64,000 bases of DNA from Gordius sp. MW1 (taxonomy: Eukaryota > Nematomorpha > Gordioida > Gordea > Gordiidae): contig OZ038527.1 of assembly GCA_964036665.1 (NCBI GenBank), positions 8,463,835 through 8,527,834 on the forward strand, in the 5' to 3' direction. This document shows, piece after piece, positions 42,216 to 54,209 of this stretch (position 1 is the first letter of the stretch; each line of letters begins with the position of its first letter). Under the pieces are notes generated by a model that saw only the letters and a program-made list of their open reading frames with translations, ran no database searches and had not been told where the DNA came from. The translations under genes and the position numbers were made by a program.

Positions 42216-44196
42216 ATGATCATTATTATTTAAACAATTATTAGGAATAGGTGATAAAAAAGAAATGCATATATTACAAGTCAATTTACCTTTCTCTATT
42301 TGCAGAAAGCCCATCACACACCAAGGCCTTTACATTTACTCCAGTTGGCTGAACGTAATACAAATACCCTAAAGGTATTTTTCAATAACCATTGATTACC
42401 ATTGCCATCAAGAGCCACAGAAGCATATGGAATAAAATTTGAATTGGTCATATAATAGCCTAAATCAATATATAACTACTAAAAAATATAGTTTTAATTC
42501 TATACCTAATTACCCATGATACTAATTACCATCCCAACGGATCACTTCATGCATAAAATTAGCTGTATAAAGGCTTATATCCGATTCGTCCTGCATTCTA
42601 TCTTGTCAAGAGAGCATTTCAAAAAACCTATGAATTAAAATAAAAAATGAATTTATATTATATATAATAATTATAAAATTTATCTGATTGATCTTTCTGA
42701 AAGAGCAATTTGATTCCATTTTTTTAATAAGTGTTTCTATTTTTTCTATAGTAAATTTGTTAGTTACAAATTATTAGAATAAGAAAATAATCGTAATAAA
42801 GGCAATAAATATAGGTTTACCTGTGCTGGAAAATTAAAAATTGTTGAAATGGAATCTTCTCTCAATTGATGATAGTTCGTTGAAGTGGATAGAACATTTC
42901 AGGGGTAAAATGATAAGAGCATACTCTAGAATATTTTGTTAATACAAAGTCCCTTTTAATCTTATGAATCCATTTTTTGAGAAGCTGGGAATTTTTCAAG
43001 GAATCTAAAATTGTAAAAAAATATGATATATATTATAAAATAATACTACTTATAAAAAGAATATTGTTTTTCCCGACTTCATCTGCTGGAACAAAACACA
43101 GTTCAAAATGTCATAGTTGAAATACACCAGTTGTAGTCTTCAAAATGGCGGAAAATTTGACACACAATTTCGTATCGAGTCAAAATATAAGGGTCCATTA
43201 CATAGCAATCTTACGATCGTTAATTTTTATAAGTTTTCGTTAGGGTTAGGGTTAGTATTAATAACCTAATTGTACCAATACAAAAATATTTCATATAACG
43301 AAGTGCATATATTACACATATGTTTTAAAACATCAACTTATATGTATTTAAAATTACGATCGTAATATTTAAAATTACGATCGTAATTTTCGCTGCATGC
43401 TTGCATAGTCATTATATTTTGTCTCATTAAATTTTGACACCGAGTCCACAATTTACCATATGGAACATATTGCTTGAGTAGTCTATCTAGTGTATGTTCA
43501 CAAGTAGGGCGACACTTAAAATCAATATTGGGTTAAAACCAAATGAATATTATCTTGAGAAATTTGTTGACGAACAAATTATCTAGGCAAATTACTAGTA
43601 GTTTAACATGCATGAGAAATCATAAGCCGCCAGTTAATTGGAAATCCTAATAGAATAAACAAAACCTAACTCATCTTATAAATATCTCCACAATAGCAAA
43701 ACCATAAATTTAGATAAATACATGACTTGATACGACAAATAAATAGTTTGGAAATAAAAGTCAACAACTTATTGCAACAATTTATTGCAACACTTTAATA
43801 GGGAATAACCTTGAGAGTCTCCTTTTCTTTTGAAGACTTGCAATGTAAGTGTGGTGCAAACCGTCCACTAGTATATTCTTTTGTCATAGAGACTCGGATG
43901 TGCCATTAAATATATGCTATGCTTAGGAGTTTTAGCTGTTGTTATTATAAAACACGCTGTATGTGCTCTGCAGATATATATAAATAATATATGCTTCACA
44001 AATGTAGCTAGGAATACGGCAACCCTTAGTATTTTATCGAAGATTTTGGGTCAAAGGGGAACAGTAAAAACAAAAATCTTACGCTAGGGGAGCGGACCTC
44101 ATGCTAGACTCTTATGGTGATGGTACTATGTCTGTTTACTCCTTTTAACAACGTAGGTTTCAAAAGACGCATTTAATAACAACACTATTTATCCAT
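42216..44196. other. Unassigned AT-rich sequence
   Basis: No gene recognised. It includes two adjacent palindromes ATTACGATCGTAAT (43353-43366 and 43374-43387) with a related motif near 43213, suggesting remnants of a small element. Confidence 0.4.
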
Positions 44197-45467
44197 TGTA
44201 GCGTTTAGGCGACTTTGGCAATAACTTGTTTTAAGACAATGACTTAAAACTGTATTTTCGCCTATTACTAAAAATAGCGTTGTTCCATGGAATAGCCAAA
44301 ATTTCCAGAATGATCCATAATTAAAAAGGAGTTCTTATATAAACCAATCATCACTCATCAACAAACGACATCACACCCTACTCTTCAATCCATCCACTCG
44401 AGTTTTATATCACATCGCGCATTCCGATCCCATGAATATCGCGTTGCAATCGTCGTTTTTAATTGCAACTTTATTCCTTTTATCCTTGATTCTTAAAAAC
44501 TGTATATAATTGGAGATCCTCTAAATTGGTGGCCCCTGTGATGAGTGTTAATAGACACCCAAACCTTTCTCTCTTCAACTCCTAACCCCAAATCATAGAT
44601 AACGCCCCTACCACGGGAAATATTTAAACAGGAATTAACGGTTTATATCAAACTCCACAAATTCCACTCTAAGAATATTTACATTTGGATACCCCAAGGC
44701 ACCAGAAGGATTACATTAAAGAGGGTTATTAGAATTCCTTCCTGCTGAAGACGCTGAAAAAGTCGCAGACCTAATTTTTAACATCCTCGTTGAAAGTTCC
44801 TATGATCCTTTAAAAAGTATTTAAAATAATCGACAGACCGAAACCAAAAAGATACTAAACCTTTTTAAAGAAATATACCGTGGAGACAGACCCATGCCTA
44901 TTGTTAGGCACCTGAAGTCATTATTAGGGGACCATCAGTGAGTGACACAATTTTGAAAAATTTATGGGCAAACAAACTACCGAAAGAGACTACTGGTATT
45001 CTAACTTCCGTGGGAGAAGAGAAGTCTTCGTCGAGTTTGGCCGAAATTGCAGACAGAATCTATGAGACGATCATGGCAAAATCCACGGATCAAGACAAAT
45101 TTATAGCTAACTTCAAATTAGTAACCACGAATTAAAAATAAACAATTTATCTTGACGACACTCCCACGGAAGACCAAACATTGTGATTTTAGGACTTCGA
45201 CATTCATTTGTACCAAAACAATGACTTAAAGTTGTTTTCGATTTTAACTAAATTAGCGTTGTTTAGCCAAAAAAGTTTCAGAATGATCCATAAGTTATGA
45301 TAGGCCAATCAACACTTAAACAACGCAACTCTATTTCACCCAACTCTTCACTCCACTCATGCTTTATATCACATCGCGCATTCCGATCCTTTCGCGTTGC
45401 AATCCTTTAACAGTTAGCCCTTTAACCTTTGGATTTTTGATATACTATATATAATTGAAGATCCTCT
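44197..45467 (+). mobile_element. LTR retrotransposon family B, internally deleted
   Basis: About 330-bp direct repeats (44197-44524, about 45183-45467) share CAATGACTTAAA, AGAATGATCCATAA, ATCACATCGCGCATTCCGAT, CGCGTTGCAATC and TATAATTG-AGATCCTCTA. Just inside the left repeat, TTGGTGGCCCCTGTGATGAG looks like a primer-binding site. Only Gag sequence remains between the LTRs; pol is gone. The target duplication was not found. Confidence 0.75.
44700..45135 (+). pseudogene. Gag fragment of LTR family B
   Basis: FPAEDAEKVADLIFNILVES, YRGDRPMPIVRHLKSLLG and DTILKNLWANKLPKETTGIL with LAEIADRIYE are typical of insect gypsy-like Gag (xLWxxRLPxxxxxIL...LAxxADxI). Two in-frame stops separate the pieces. 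Confidence 0.75.
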
Positions 45468-46494
45468 ACCTACATCATTATTTTATGACAGGGCGCGCAA
45501 ATGCAAAGCCTTGTGCCTCCGACAGCGAATTGGAAAAAACTCATATACCGGGTAGTTCAGGCGACGACTACCTCAGGCACATCACCGGCAAGTGGTCTTT
45601 GATCGGTCAACAAATTAGATATTACTAATCGATACCGAAAAGAAGGTACCAGAGTTAAAGAATGGGAGGTTTGAATGTCCATTTATTTTACTGCACGTGG
45701 GTTTTTCAAAAATTAGGGCCAACATTTTTATTAAAAACGCAAAATACACGAAGCGACTGATTAGGTTTTATCAGTAATGTAAAAATTATCCTGGTGTTCT
45801 TACGATAGAGTGCAAAGTACTTATGGGAGTGGACTAATTTATAACAATACCAAGAAATCGACAAAGTCAAGGAAGATACTGCTTGTACCTATGACGAACT
45901 GCCTAACTACACTAGTTACATTTGGGAGTGCGCCTTTGGAAAATATTCGAATCCATATGTGTAAGTTTCAAATCGAATATTTATGCTGCTAGGATTCGAA
46001 AATCCGAATCGAATCCGTGAAAAAATTGAATTTAATTTTTTTAAGTTAAATTTAGATAGATGAGACTCAAATAATTAGCTATTTTTATCTTACCGCATTT
46101 TAGTTATTTCCTCCATTTGAAAAAGTTTAATTTAAAATTTTCAAACTTACATAATTTTGGAGAACCAGGATCAGAATTTATTAAAATTATGGACTTTGAT
46201 GAAAATTGCAATACAGGCAAAAATATTTCACGATTAAGGGCTATTATTAAAGATGTGACCCACCAATTAATTACATAAAGGCAAAACTTGACATGTGGAT
46301 AACCTTAATAATACATTTACATTCATTATTACAATACAGTCATGTATTGATTTGATATTATTATTTTATATATTGATATTAGAATACTATATTTTTTTAA
46401 TTTCTTTTTTAAATCTAAATAAATGATAATTAGCAATTTATTTTAAAAAATTGCTTAGTGGCCGTCATTCAGTCAAAATATTAGGATATAAAAA
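45468..46494. other. Unassigned AT-rich sequence
   Basis: No recognisable gene or repeat. A 60-codon plus-strand frame at 45810-45992 has no recognisable features. Confidence 0.35.
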
Positions 46495-46785
46495 CCATAC
46501 CTTATGAATGGAAACCCCAAGGGACCTGACTTTGGGGTTTGTCAGGGGTTTGCATTTCGTACCCACCTAAGGTTTTGGGCTAGAGTTTGAATCTAGCCCC
46601 AAAATTTTAGTTTGGGATCTTGGGGAACCCTTAGGTGGATGCAAAACCCAGGCTAAACCTAAAAGGTTTTAGGTTAGGTTGTTTTAAAACCTCGAGGTTT
46701 TAAAATTACCTTACCTAAAACCTGACCTTGGGCGAACCTAAGGTCCGCCCCACCTAAGGTTTTTACCACCACTACTTTGGCCAAT
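46495..46785. repeat. AGGTT/AACCT-rich inverted-motif element
   Basis: Dense copies of ACCTAAGGTTTTGG, CCCTTAGGTGG, TTTTAGGTTAGGTTG and AACCTCGAGGTT occur in both orientations, in a locally GC-richer island. The dense subterminal motifs resemble non-autonomous hAT arms. The ends are not defined and it abuts the hairpin-repeat cluster. Confidence 0.5.
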
Positions 46786-47632
46786 GGTCATTTTTTTCAT
46801 TGGTCAGTAGCCAGGACACGATCAAAAAGGATATAAATATATAAAAGACGAAAAAAAAACGAGAAAAAAATTTTTCGATTTATACTTTGGCCAATGGTCA
46901 TTTTTTTTATTGGTCAGTAGCCAGGACACGGTCAAAAAGTCATATTATCAATGGTATTAACAAGAACAATATTTAAAAAAAATTTGCCCTCTTCGGGTAT
47001 CGAACCAGCAATTCAGAACGTTCGCCGGGATTCGAACCCACATCAGTAGTTACCTTTTTTTAAATTGAATATAAGGGAATTGGCTAAATAAATTTATTGT
47101 AGCGTTGTTGGATAAGGGGAGAAAAAAATATCTGTTCATAGAGGACGGCATGCAGGCATGGTGGGGTGGGAAGTTTGCAATAATAACAACCTTAAAGAAT
47201 ACAGTGTGGATGGGGGACTCCAAAAAAACTATAAAATTTAGATTCACAATTTGGCCAATGGTCATTTTTTCATTGGTCAGTAGCCAGCGGACGGCCAAAA
47301 AGTCATATTATCACTGGTAGCAAGAACAATATATTTTTTTAATTAAAAAAAAAATTGCCCTCTCCAGGTATCGAACCAGCAATTAAAATATACATCAGCA
47401 AGTTTCGGCTAAATTAAAACAAATAATAGATGGCGGTATAAAAGAGGTACAAGACATTATATAGCTTTATAATTAAATAAAGACGAATAATAAAAGTTAA
47501 ATTATGTGTAAAATGAAAAAATAATGATATATATTTATTTGTGTATACCGCATTTAAAGATCCATAAAATAAATTTGACACAATCTTTCTTAAACACCAT
47601 AAAAAGATATGCAAAATATCGTGCATTATATA

Positions 47633-47822
47633 TAAAACTCGGGCCTTCGGCCCTCGTGGGAAGGGGGAGGGGAGAAGAGAAGGGGGGAAGGGAAGGGGGG
47701 ACGACTCATCTATACTTCGTATAAATGTATCATATTTGCTATGCGGTTTATGGGCGAGAAAGGTGGGAAGGGGCGAGAATGCCTATAGGGGGGTATTAAA
47801 TGCCTAATGATTAATTAATTAT
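47633..47822. repeat. CTTCGG block, copy 2
   Basis: Near-identical to 5723-5925, from AAACTCGGGCCTTCGGCCCT through the purine tract to GAATGCCTATAGG. Confidence 0.8.
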
Positions 47823-48059
47823 TTATACAAATTTTCCATTTATAGGCAAAATGTAATATAGGCAAAATGTAATATAGGCAAGGGTTAGGGTTAGATTTAG
47901 TGTTTGCATCTAGTTGCGTATTACATTAGTTTTTACGGCCTTTAGTGATTATGGGTCTAACAAACATTATATTATAAAACATCACAATGTTAAGAATTTG
48001 CAGCATTGTTAGGAGAAATTTTTGTTGAATTTGAACAATTTTTAATTAAAAAAATCAAA

Positions 48060-48735
48060 AATTTGGCGAATGGTCATTTTTTCTCCATTGGTCAGTACCA
48101 ACAGATACTCTATAAGTCAATGATAGCCACGGAAAATAAATTTGATGCTCACTTTGGCCAATGGTCATTTTTTTCCATTGGTCAGCAGCCAGCACACGGT
48201 AAAAATGGATATAAATTCATAAGAGTAAAAAAAAACGAAAATAAAATTTTCGAATCACATTTTGGCCAATGGTCATTTTTTCCATTGGTTAGCAGCCAGG
48301 ACACGGTAAAAGTAAATATAAATTCATAATAGTCAAAGAAAACGAAAAAAAAATTTTCGAATCACATGGTCATTTTATTCCATTGGTCAGCAGCCAGCGG
48401 ACGGCCAAAAAGTCATAATAGCAATGGTAGGAACAGGAACAATCATAATAGTCAAAAAAAACGAAAAAAATAATTTCGATTCCCATTTTGGCCAATGGTC
48501 ATTTTTTCCATCGGTCAGGAGCCAGCTGACGGCCAAAAAGTCATAATAGCAATGGAAGTAACAGGAACAATCATAATAGTCAAAAAAAACGAAAAAATAA
48601 ACTCGGATTCACATTTTGGCCAATGGTCATTTTTTTCATTGGTCAGCAGCCAGCGGACGGCCAAAAAGTTTTATTATCAATGATAGTAACAAGAACAATC
48701 ATAAGAGTCAAAAAAACTCCGGGATTCTAACCCAA
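48060..48735. repeat. CCAATGG/CCATTGG hairpin tandem array 2
   Basis: Units near 48066, 48155, 48264, 48366, 48490 and 48618, period about 90-130 bp. Two subtypes alternate: GACACGGTAAAAGTGGATAT and GCGGACGGCCAAAAAGTC. Confidence 0.85.
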
Positions 48736-49116
48736 AAACTAGTTAAATTGCATAGCAATTAAAAGTAAACAACTTTTATTTATGTTTATTATATAATAAA
48801 ATGAAACAATAATAGAACAAGCGGAAGGCCAAAAAGTCATATTATCAATGGTAGTAACAGGAAAAATATATTAATTTAATTTAAAAATAAAAAAAAATTT
48901 TGCCCTCTCCGGGAATCGAACCAGAAATTGAGAACGTTCGCCGGAGTTCGAACCCACATAAATAGAGGCATAGGCTTTTGTAGGGGCACAGGGACCCATA
49001 TCAGTAGAGGCATAGGCCCTTGTAGTGGAGGGCATAGGGTAATTATAGCAATTAATATCAATGTTACCCAATTCAAAAACGAATAGATATACTTATGCAT
49101 TAATTTAACATATCAA

Positions 49117-49290
49117 TTAAAACCCGACCCCGCCCGAAAGCGAGGGAGATAGAGATGAGGGGTGGGGCACCTCTTTCTCATGCATTAATTTAAAAAATCG
49201 ATAACCTAATATACCCAATGCAAATAGATAGGGACGGACGGACGGACAACGGACGGACAACCAAAAAACGAGCCCATAAATTGCAGAGCA
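49117..49290. repeat. CGCCCGAAAGCG block plus CGGACAA satellite, copy 2
   Basis: Same order as 7640-7862 (GAGATGAGGGGTGGGGCACC, AATAGATAGGGACGG, CGGACAA repeats, CGAGCCCATAAATTGCA). Confidence 0.75.
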
Positions 49291-49314
49291 ATTAAAAAAA
49301 ATAAAAATTTTGCC

Positions 49315-49393
49315 CTCTCCCGAGCTTGAACCAGGGATATCCAGGTCACCCTGTTTACAAGCCGTGCGCTATAACCCGTCACACCATGCCGGT
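49315..49393 (-). repeat. tRNA-derived SINE-like head, copy 2
   Basis: The minus strand shows GGCATGGTGTGACGGGTTAT (A-box region) and CCTGGTTCAAGCTCGGG (B-box region). The cloverleaf is degenerate; it is not a functional tRNA. Confidence 0.55.
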
Positions 49394-49584
49394 ATTAAAA
49401 TAATAAAAGTTATTATGTTATTTATATAGATAATGAAATAATAAAGTTCTGTCTTATGTTTAGAAAATCAATATATTTCATCGTTCAGTTGCCAGCGGAC
49501 GGTCAAAAAGTCAAATTATCAATGGTATTAACAAGAACATAATATTAATTTAATTTTAAAGAAAGAAATTAAAATAAAAATTCC

Positions 49585-50123
49585 TTTTAGTTTTAAAAAA
49601 GGGCTAAATTCTGAAACTACCCGCCCGATTCGCTCGAAATTTTACCCGTAGGTGCCCAGGGCGGCCAGGGGTAAAATAGCCTTTTCAGATTCCTAAAATA
49701 CCTTTTCGTTTTAAAAATGTCGGACATTTCTCGGCCACACGTGCGGTGTAATATCTATGACACGTAGAAAATTTTACTAATTAAATAAACTTACGCGCGC
49801 CATCTAATAAAGTACAATTCGTGTTTTAATAGTTTAATAGTAGATTGAATTTAATTAGAAAGAACGGGCTATGATTATACCTTTGAAGGAGGTTTCGAAT
49901 TTTGTGTTAGTTTCTATCAATATATTGTATCGTAAATTAGAATCTAATACCTATATTTTTTAACTATTACTTTTTAGGTTTTCTATGAAATCACAATCTA
50001 TTTAAATAAAATATATTAACCCAATAAAAAAATATATATGCATTTATAAGGTTAAAAATATATATTACATTGTTGGCTGTGTGTTAGACCATCTATAATA
50101 AATTTTCAGGTTATATATAAAAT
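49585..50123. repeat. Conserved ~0.5 kb repeat block, copy 2
   Basis: Near-identical to 6395-6920, including GGTGCCCAGGGCGGCC, ACACGTGCGGTGTAATATCT and ACGCGCGCCATCTAATAA. Small indels only. Confidence 0.75.
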
Positions 50124-50815
50124 TTGGCCAATGGTCATTTTTTTTCATTGGTCAGTACCAACAGATACTCTATAAATCAATGATAGCCAAAAAAAACGGA
50201 AAAAAAAATTTTGATGCTCACTTTGGCCAATGGTCATTTTTTTCCATTGGTCAGCAGCCAGCGGACGGCCAAAAAGTCATATTATCAATGGTATTAACAG
50301 GAACAATCATAAGAGTCAAAAAAAACGGAAATAAATTTCGATTCACAATTTGGCCAATGGTCATTTTTTTTCAATGGTCAGCAGCCAGGACACGGTAAAA
50401 GTGGATATAAATTCATAAGAGTCAAAAAAACGAAAAAAAAATTTTCGAATCACTTTTTAGCCAATGATCATTTTTTTCCATTGGTCAGCAGCCAGGACAC
50501 GGTAAAAGTGGATATAAATTCATAATAGTCAAAAAAACGAAAAGAAAATTCGAATCACATTTTGGCCAATGGTCATTTTTTCCATTGGTCAGCAGCCAAC
50601 GGACGGCTAAAAAGTCACAATAGCAATGGTAGTAACAGGAACAATCATAATAGTCAAAAAAACGAAAAAAATAATTTTGATACACATTTTGGCCAATGGT
50701 CATTTTTTTCCATTGGTCAGCAGCCAGCGGACGGCCAAAAAGTCTTATTATCAATGGTAGTAACAAGAACAATCATAAGAGTCAAAAAAAACTCCGGGAT
50801 TCGAACCCACAAACT
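50124..50815. repeat. CCAATGG/CCATTGG hairpin tandem array 3
   Basis: Units near 50124, 50226, 50352, 50459, 50565 and 50690. It ends with ACTCCGGGATTCGAACCCAC, a tRNA T-arm-like sequence also found at the end of array 1 and array 2. Confidence 0.85.
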
Positions 50816-50844
50816 GTTAAATTAATTAAAATTAAAAGTATACA

Positions 50845-50955
50845 GCGTGAGAAGACATTCGGTGCGTGACAAGACATTCGGTGCAAGACACCGAAGAGCG
50901 TGACAATATATAGATTCGGTGCAAGACATTCGGTAGCGTGACAAGACATCGGAAA
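50845..50955. repeat. ACATTCGGTGC short tandem repeat
   Basis: Four imperfect copies of GACAAGACATTCGGTGCAAG-like units in tandem. No function is apparent. Confidence 0.6.
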
Positions 50956-51720
50956 ATGGAAAGTGAGCCCATAATGAAACATAGACCCTTGTAGGGGAGG
51001 GCATAGGGTAATTATCAATGTTAACCAATTCAAAAACGAAAAAAAAATTTCGATTTATACTTTGGCCAATGGTCATTTTTTTCATTGGTCAGTAGCCAGC
51101 GGACGGCCAAAAGGTCACATTATCAATGGTATTAACAAGAACAATATATTAATTTAATTTAAAAAATAAATAAAAATTTTGCCCTCTCCGGGATTCGAAC
51201 CCACATTAGTAAAGGCATAGGGTTTGGTAAGGGGCACAGGGACCCATATCAGTAAAGGCATAGGCTTTGGTAATGGGCACAGGGACCCATATGAGTAGAG
51301 GCGTAGGCCCTTGTAAGGGCATAGGGTAATTATCAATGTTAACCTATTCAAAGACGAAAAAATACCATAAATTGCATATAGCAATTAAAAATTTCGCTTT
51401 ATTTGGCCAATGGTCATTTTTTTCATGGTCAGTAGCCAGCGGACGGTCAAAAATTCATATTATCAATGGTATTAACAAGAACAAAATATTAATTTAATTT
51501 AAAAAAATTCAAAAATTCGTCCTCTCCCTGGCTTGAACCCGGGATATCCAGGTCACAAAGCTGGCGCCAATAACTTGGTGGACGACGGACGACGGACGAC
51601 GGACAACCAAAAACGAGCCCATAAATTGCATAGCAATTAACTATCTTGATTATCGAAATGTTGGACGGACCTCGGACAAACAAAAAGCGAGCCCATAAAT
51701 TGCATAGCAATTAATATTCA

Positions 51721-52299
51721 AGTTTAAGATCCCATTTTATATTCCAAAAAATTATCTTACATTTCTAACTAACTTTGCAATTTAATTTTAATACAGTATA
51801 TATTGTGTGTGAAATTTGCAGAATCCCCATATAGAAATTTTGGAATAATGCACCTGCCAACCCGCTTTTATAAGTTCTTCTTTATTAAATAAATTGCATA
51901 GCAATTAATAATTTTGAAAATAATAATTTATTCAAGTCCAATTCCGATCTACTTCCCCCTGATTTCTATTATCAATTGTAATTATATCTATTATATTGTT
52001 TAAAATGAAAAATAAAAGTTTTACACATATAATTGTTTTTCATTATATAGATGATTTAGTTTTGTATAAAAAAAGTTATTGCTATATAAAAAATATTTAT
52101 TACATTTTTATAATGGACTATTTCCAATTTAAAATTAAACAATAAAGTTTAAATAATTAAACTCAATCATCACTAAAAATTTGATTCATAGAATTTTTAA
52201 AATGCGGATTGGACTTAGATTTAAAAAACTGATTTTGGATCAGCTAAACGTTTTTCAAAAACCCCTCAGATCGGATTACAATTCTATAATAATAAAAAA
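51721..52299. other. Unassigned AT-rich sequence
   Basis: One more AAATTGCATAGCAATTAA motif at about 51892. Otherwise nothing recognised. Confidence 0.35.
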
Positions 52300-52700
52300 A
52301 TGAACTGAACTTGAACTAGTTCATTTTGTAAAATTTGAACTATGAACTGAACTAGTTCGTTTTTTTTCAAGATGAACTTGAACTAGTTACTTTTAAAAAT
52401 ATGAACTTGAACTTGAACTAATTTTTTTTCAAAATGAATTATGAACTTGAACTAGTTCATACATGGGCGTAGCCAGGGGGGGGGGTGCAGGGAAGGGCGG
52501 CTGCCCCCTCTAAATTCCAAAATTTGTCAAATTTTATTAAAATTATAGCCAAAATTTCAAAAAATGATCATTTTGCCCCTCCCTAAATCATAATTGCCCC
52601 TCCTTGAATCATTATTGCCCCCCCCCTCTAATCCCAATGCTGGCTACGCCCATGAGTGCATATCTAAGATGAACTTTAACAGCTCTAATTATAATCATTC
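52300..52700. repeat. GAACTAGTTC-rich element, interrupted by a MITE
   Basis: Repeated TGAACTTGAACTAGTTC units with the palindrome GAACTAGTTC occupy 52305-52461. The right remnant is GATGAACTTTAACAGCTCTA (about 52678-52697). A CGTAGCC-family MITE sits inside. Probably arms of a small DNA element. Confidence 0.55.
52462..52654. mobile_element. CGTAGCC-family MITE (193 bp)
   Basis: Ends CATGGGCGTAGCCAGG and GCTGGCTACGCCCATG. Flanks AGTTCATA and AGTGCATA match at 7 of 8 positions. Confidence 0.82.
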
Positions 52701-52939
52701 CAACGGACAGCCATTAAATTTAATGTGTTTTTTATAGAAACCCTCGTTCTTTTTTTATTGATTTTACAACGATGATCGGGCATTTTAAACTTGACCCGCA
52801 CCGTTCCTGTGCCGCCAATATTTATTGAAAGACATTTCATTAAATTGAGGTTCGTAAAAAATTACGGAAATAAATGTATGGACCAAAGTCTGGTGGCATT
52901 TGACTTACTAAGTCTAATATGACCGCTTCTCCTTAACCT

Positions 52940-53775
52940 ATTTCGTTTTGTCGATTTACGGAAAATTTAGCCCCCTGTTAAGGTTGAAATGTCACAAGGT
53001 AGCCTTTTTATGTTACAGCACACCACATTTTATAGCCGAAACGAAAAGGCTTGCCTTTTATAAATTGTTTTGCATTGTGGTGCCCGAAATAAGGAACCAT
53101 ACACTCCATGGATATGTGAGAAGAGCTACAATGTTTAAAGTTGCTTTTGAACTTTTAATTTAAAAGATCCATATAACCTCAAACTTTGAAAAAAGTGTCA
53201 ACCTCTACCAATTTGCTATTGTTAGCCAAATGCAAATATTAGTTATCTCCTGGAAGCGATATCTACTCATTCCATTCGATACCATTTGGCTAAAACAGTC
53301 AGCTCTGAGCTTCCAAAACATTTTGATATTTTTAGGAGACAGGCAGCCCGTTAAAAAAATAATTGAGATATAGACTTTAAATTCATTAGCAGTTAATTTG
53401 AGGTTGTAGTTATGCTGAGAACCATATGAATTACTCATATTCAGCACATACAAAATAACATCATTTGAAAGAAATTGTTCTACGTAATCTTCAGGATTTT
53501 CTAATTGGATGGGCTCAAAGGCTAAATTTTCCTCAAAGTCACCACAGCCGTGCTTAAGACTTCGTCATTGTCTGTAACATGCTTTTATCTTAAAGGTTTT
53601 CGTATTCACTATGATGTCTGACCACATAGAACGGGGCAAATGGTGAAGATCGAAATTCATTTCGCCTCCGCTTTCCACATCCGTGTCTCCTTCTTGTTCT
53701 GGAGGAATAATTATAACTTCATAAATATCTACATTGGGGCTGTCTAACTCCTCTATTTATTTATCTATCAAAGAT
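52940..53775 (-). pseudogene. piggyBac transposase pseudogene (PGBD-like)
   Basis: An acidic N-terminal segment (IIIPPEQEGDTDVESGG) is followed by LPRSMWSDIIV, then LTANEFKVYISIIFLTGC and NGMSRYRFQEI, typical of the piggyBac DDE family. Further down, MVPYFG, KQFIKGKPFRFGYKMWCAVT and GYLVTFQP match the later catalytic region. There are stops (after CAVT and FQP) and a large gap between the blocks. The C-terminal cysteine-rich domain is not seen. Confidence 0.85.
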
Positions 53776-54209
53776 CTATTTAAAAATATTAGATGAAAAA
53801 ATATATTAAATTTCTTAAATAATTGGCAAATTTTCAAAAAACTATATAATAAAGCGTTTATAAAATTAAAATGTAGCATCTAATTATAAAAAGTAAAGAT
53901 GGTTATTAAAATCAATATATAATGCACTTTATCTTAAATGTGTTTTAAAATTATATCCCCATTTAAAATAACACTTAAAGATCCTTATATATTTATAAAA
54001 ATTTTATCTCAAAGCGATATTAACTTTGTAATAAGAATATTTTTAAAATTTTTGCTATGATTAAACGAGATTACTTATTGTAATATATAGCGAAATTTGT
54101 AATATCAGTTTTGTATATACCATGTGGATGAAATATATAATTTGTTTTCCGATTTAAGCTATACGTGAATTAGTGTATTGGCGCGGTCGTGAAAAAAACC
54201 TATTCTAAA

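Larger units (their letters stand above)
46786..51720. repeat. Composite repeat cluster 2 (hairpin units, tRNA-like heads, satellites)
   Basis: Nearly 5 kb built from the same modules as 5.7-7.9 kb but in a different order. It includes about 17 TGGCCAATGGTCATTT units, one CTTCGG block, one conserved 0.5-kb block, two tRNA-like heads and several CGGACAA/GGACGAC satellites. Several units are preceded by GGTTCGAA-type tRNA T-arm sequence such as GGGATTCGAACCCAC. Open frames across it are by-products of the periodicity. Confidence 0.85.

Noticed and set aside
43240..43262. GGGTTAGGGTTAG telomere-like repeats here and at about 47880
   Set aside because: Only two or three units each, embedded in unrelated sequence; too short for a telomere or a clear interstitial telomeric array.
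47105..51085. Many 60-107 codon frames in the hairpin-repeat clusters
   Set aside because: They repeat the same peptide-like text (such as GQWSFFSIGQQPADGQ) because the DNA unit is tandemly repeated; there is no evidence of coding.
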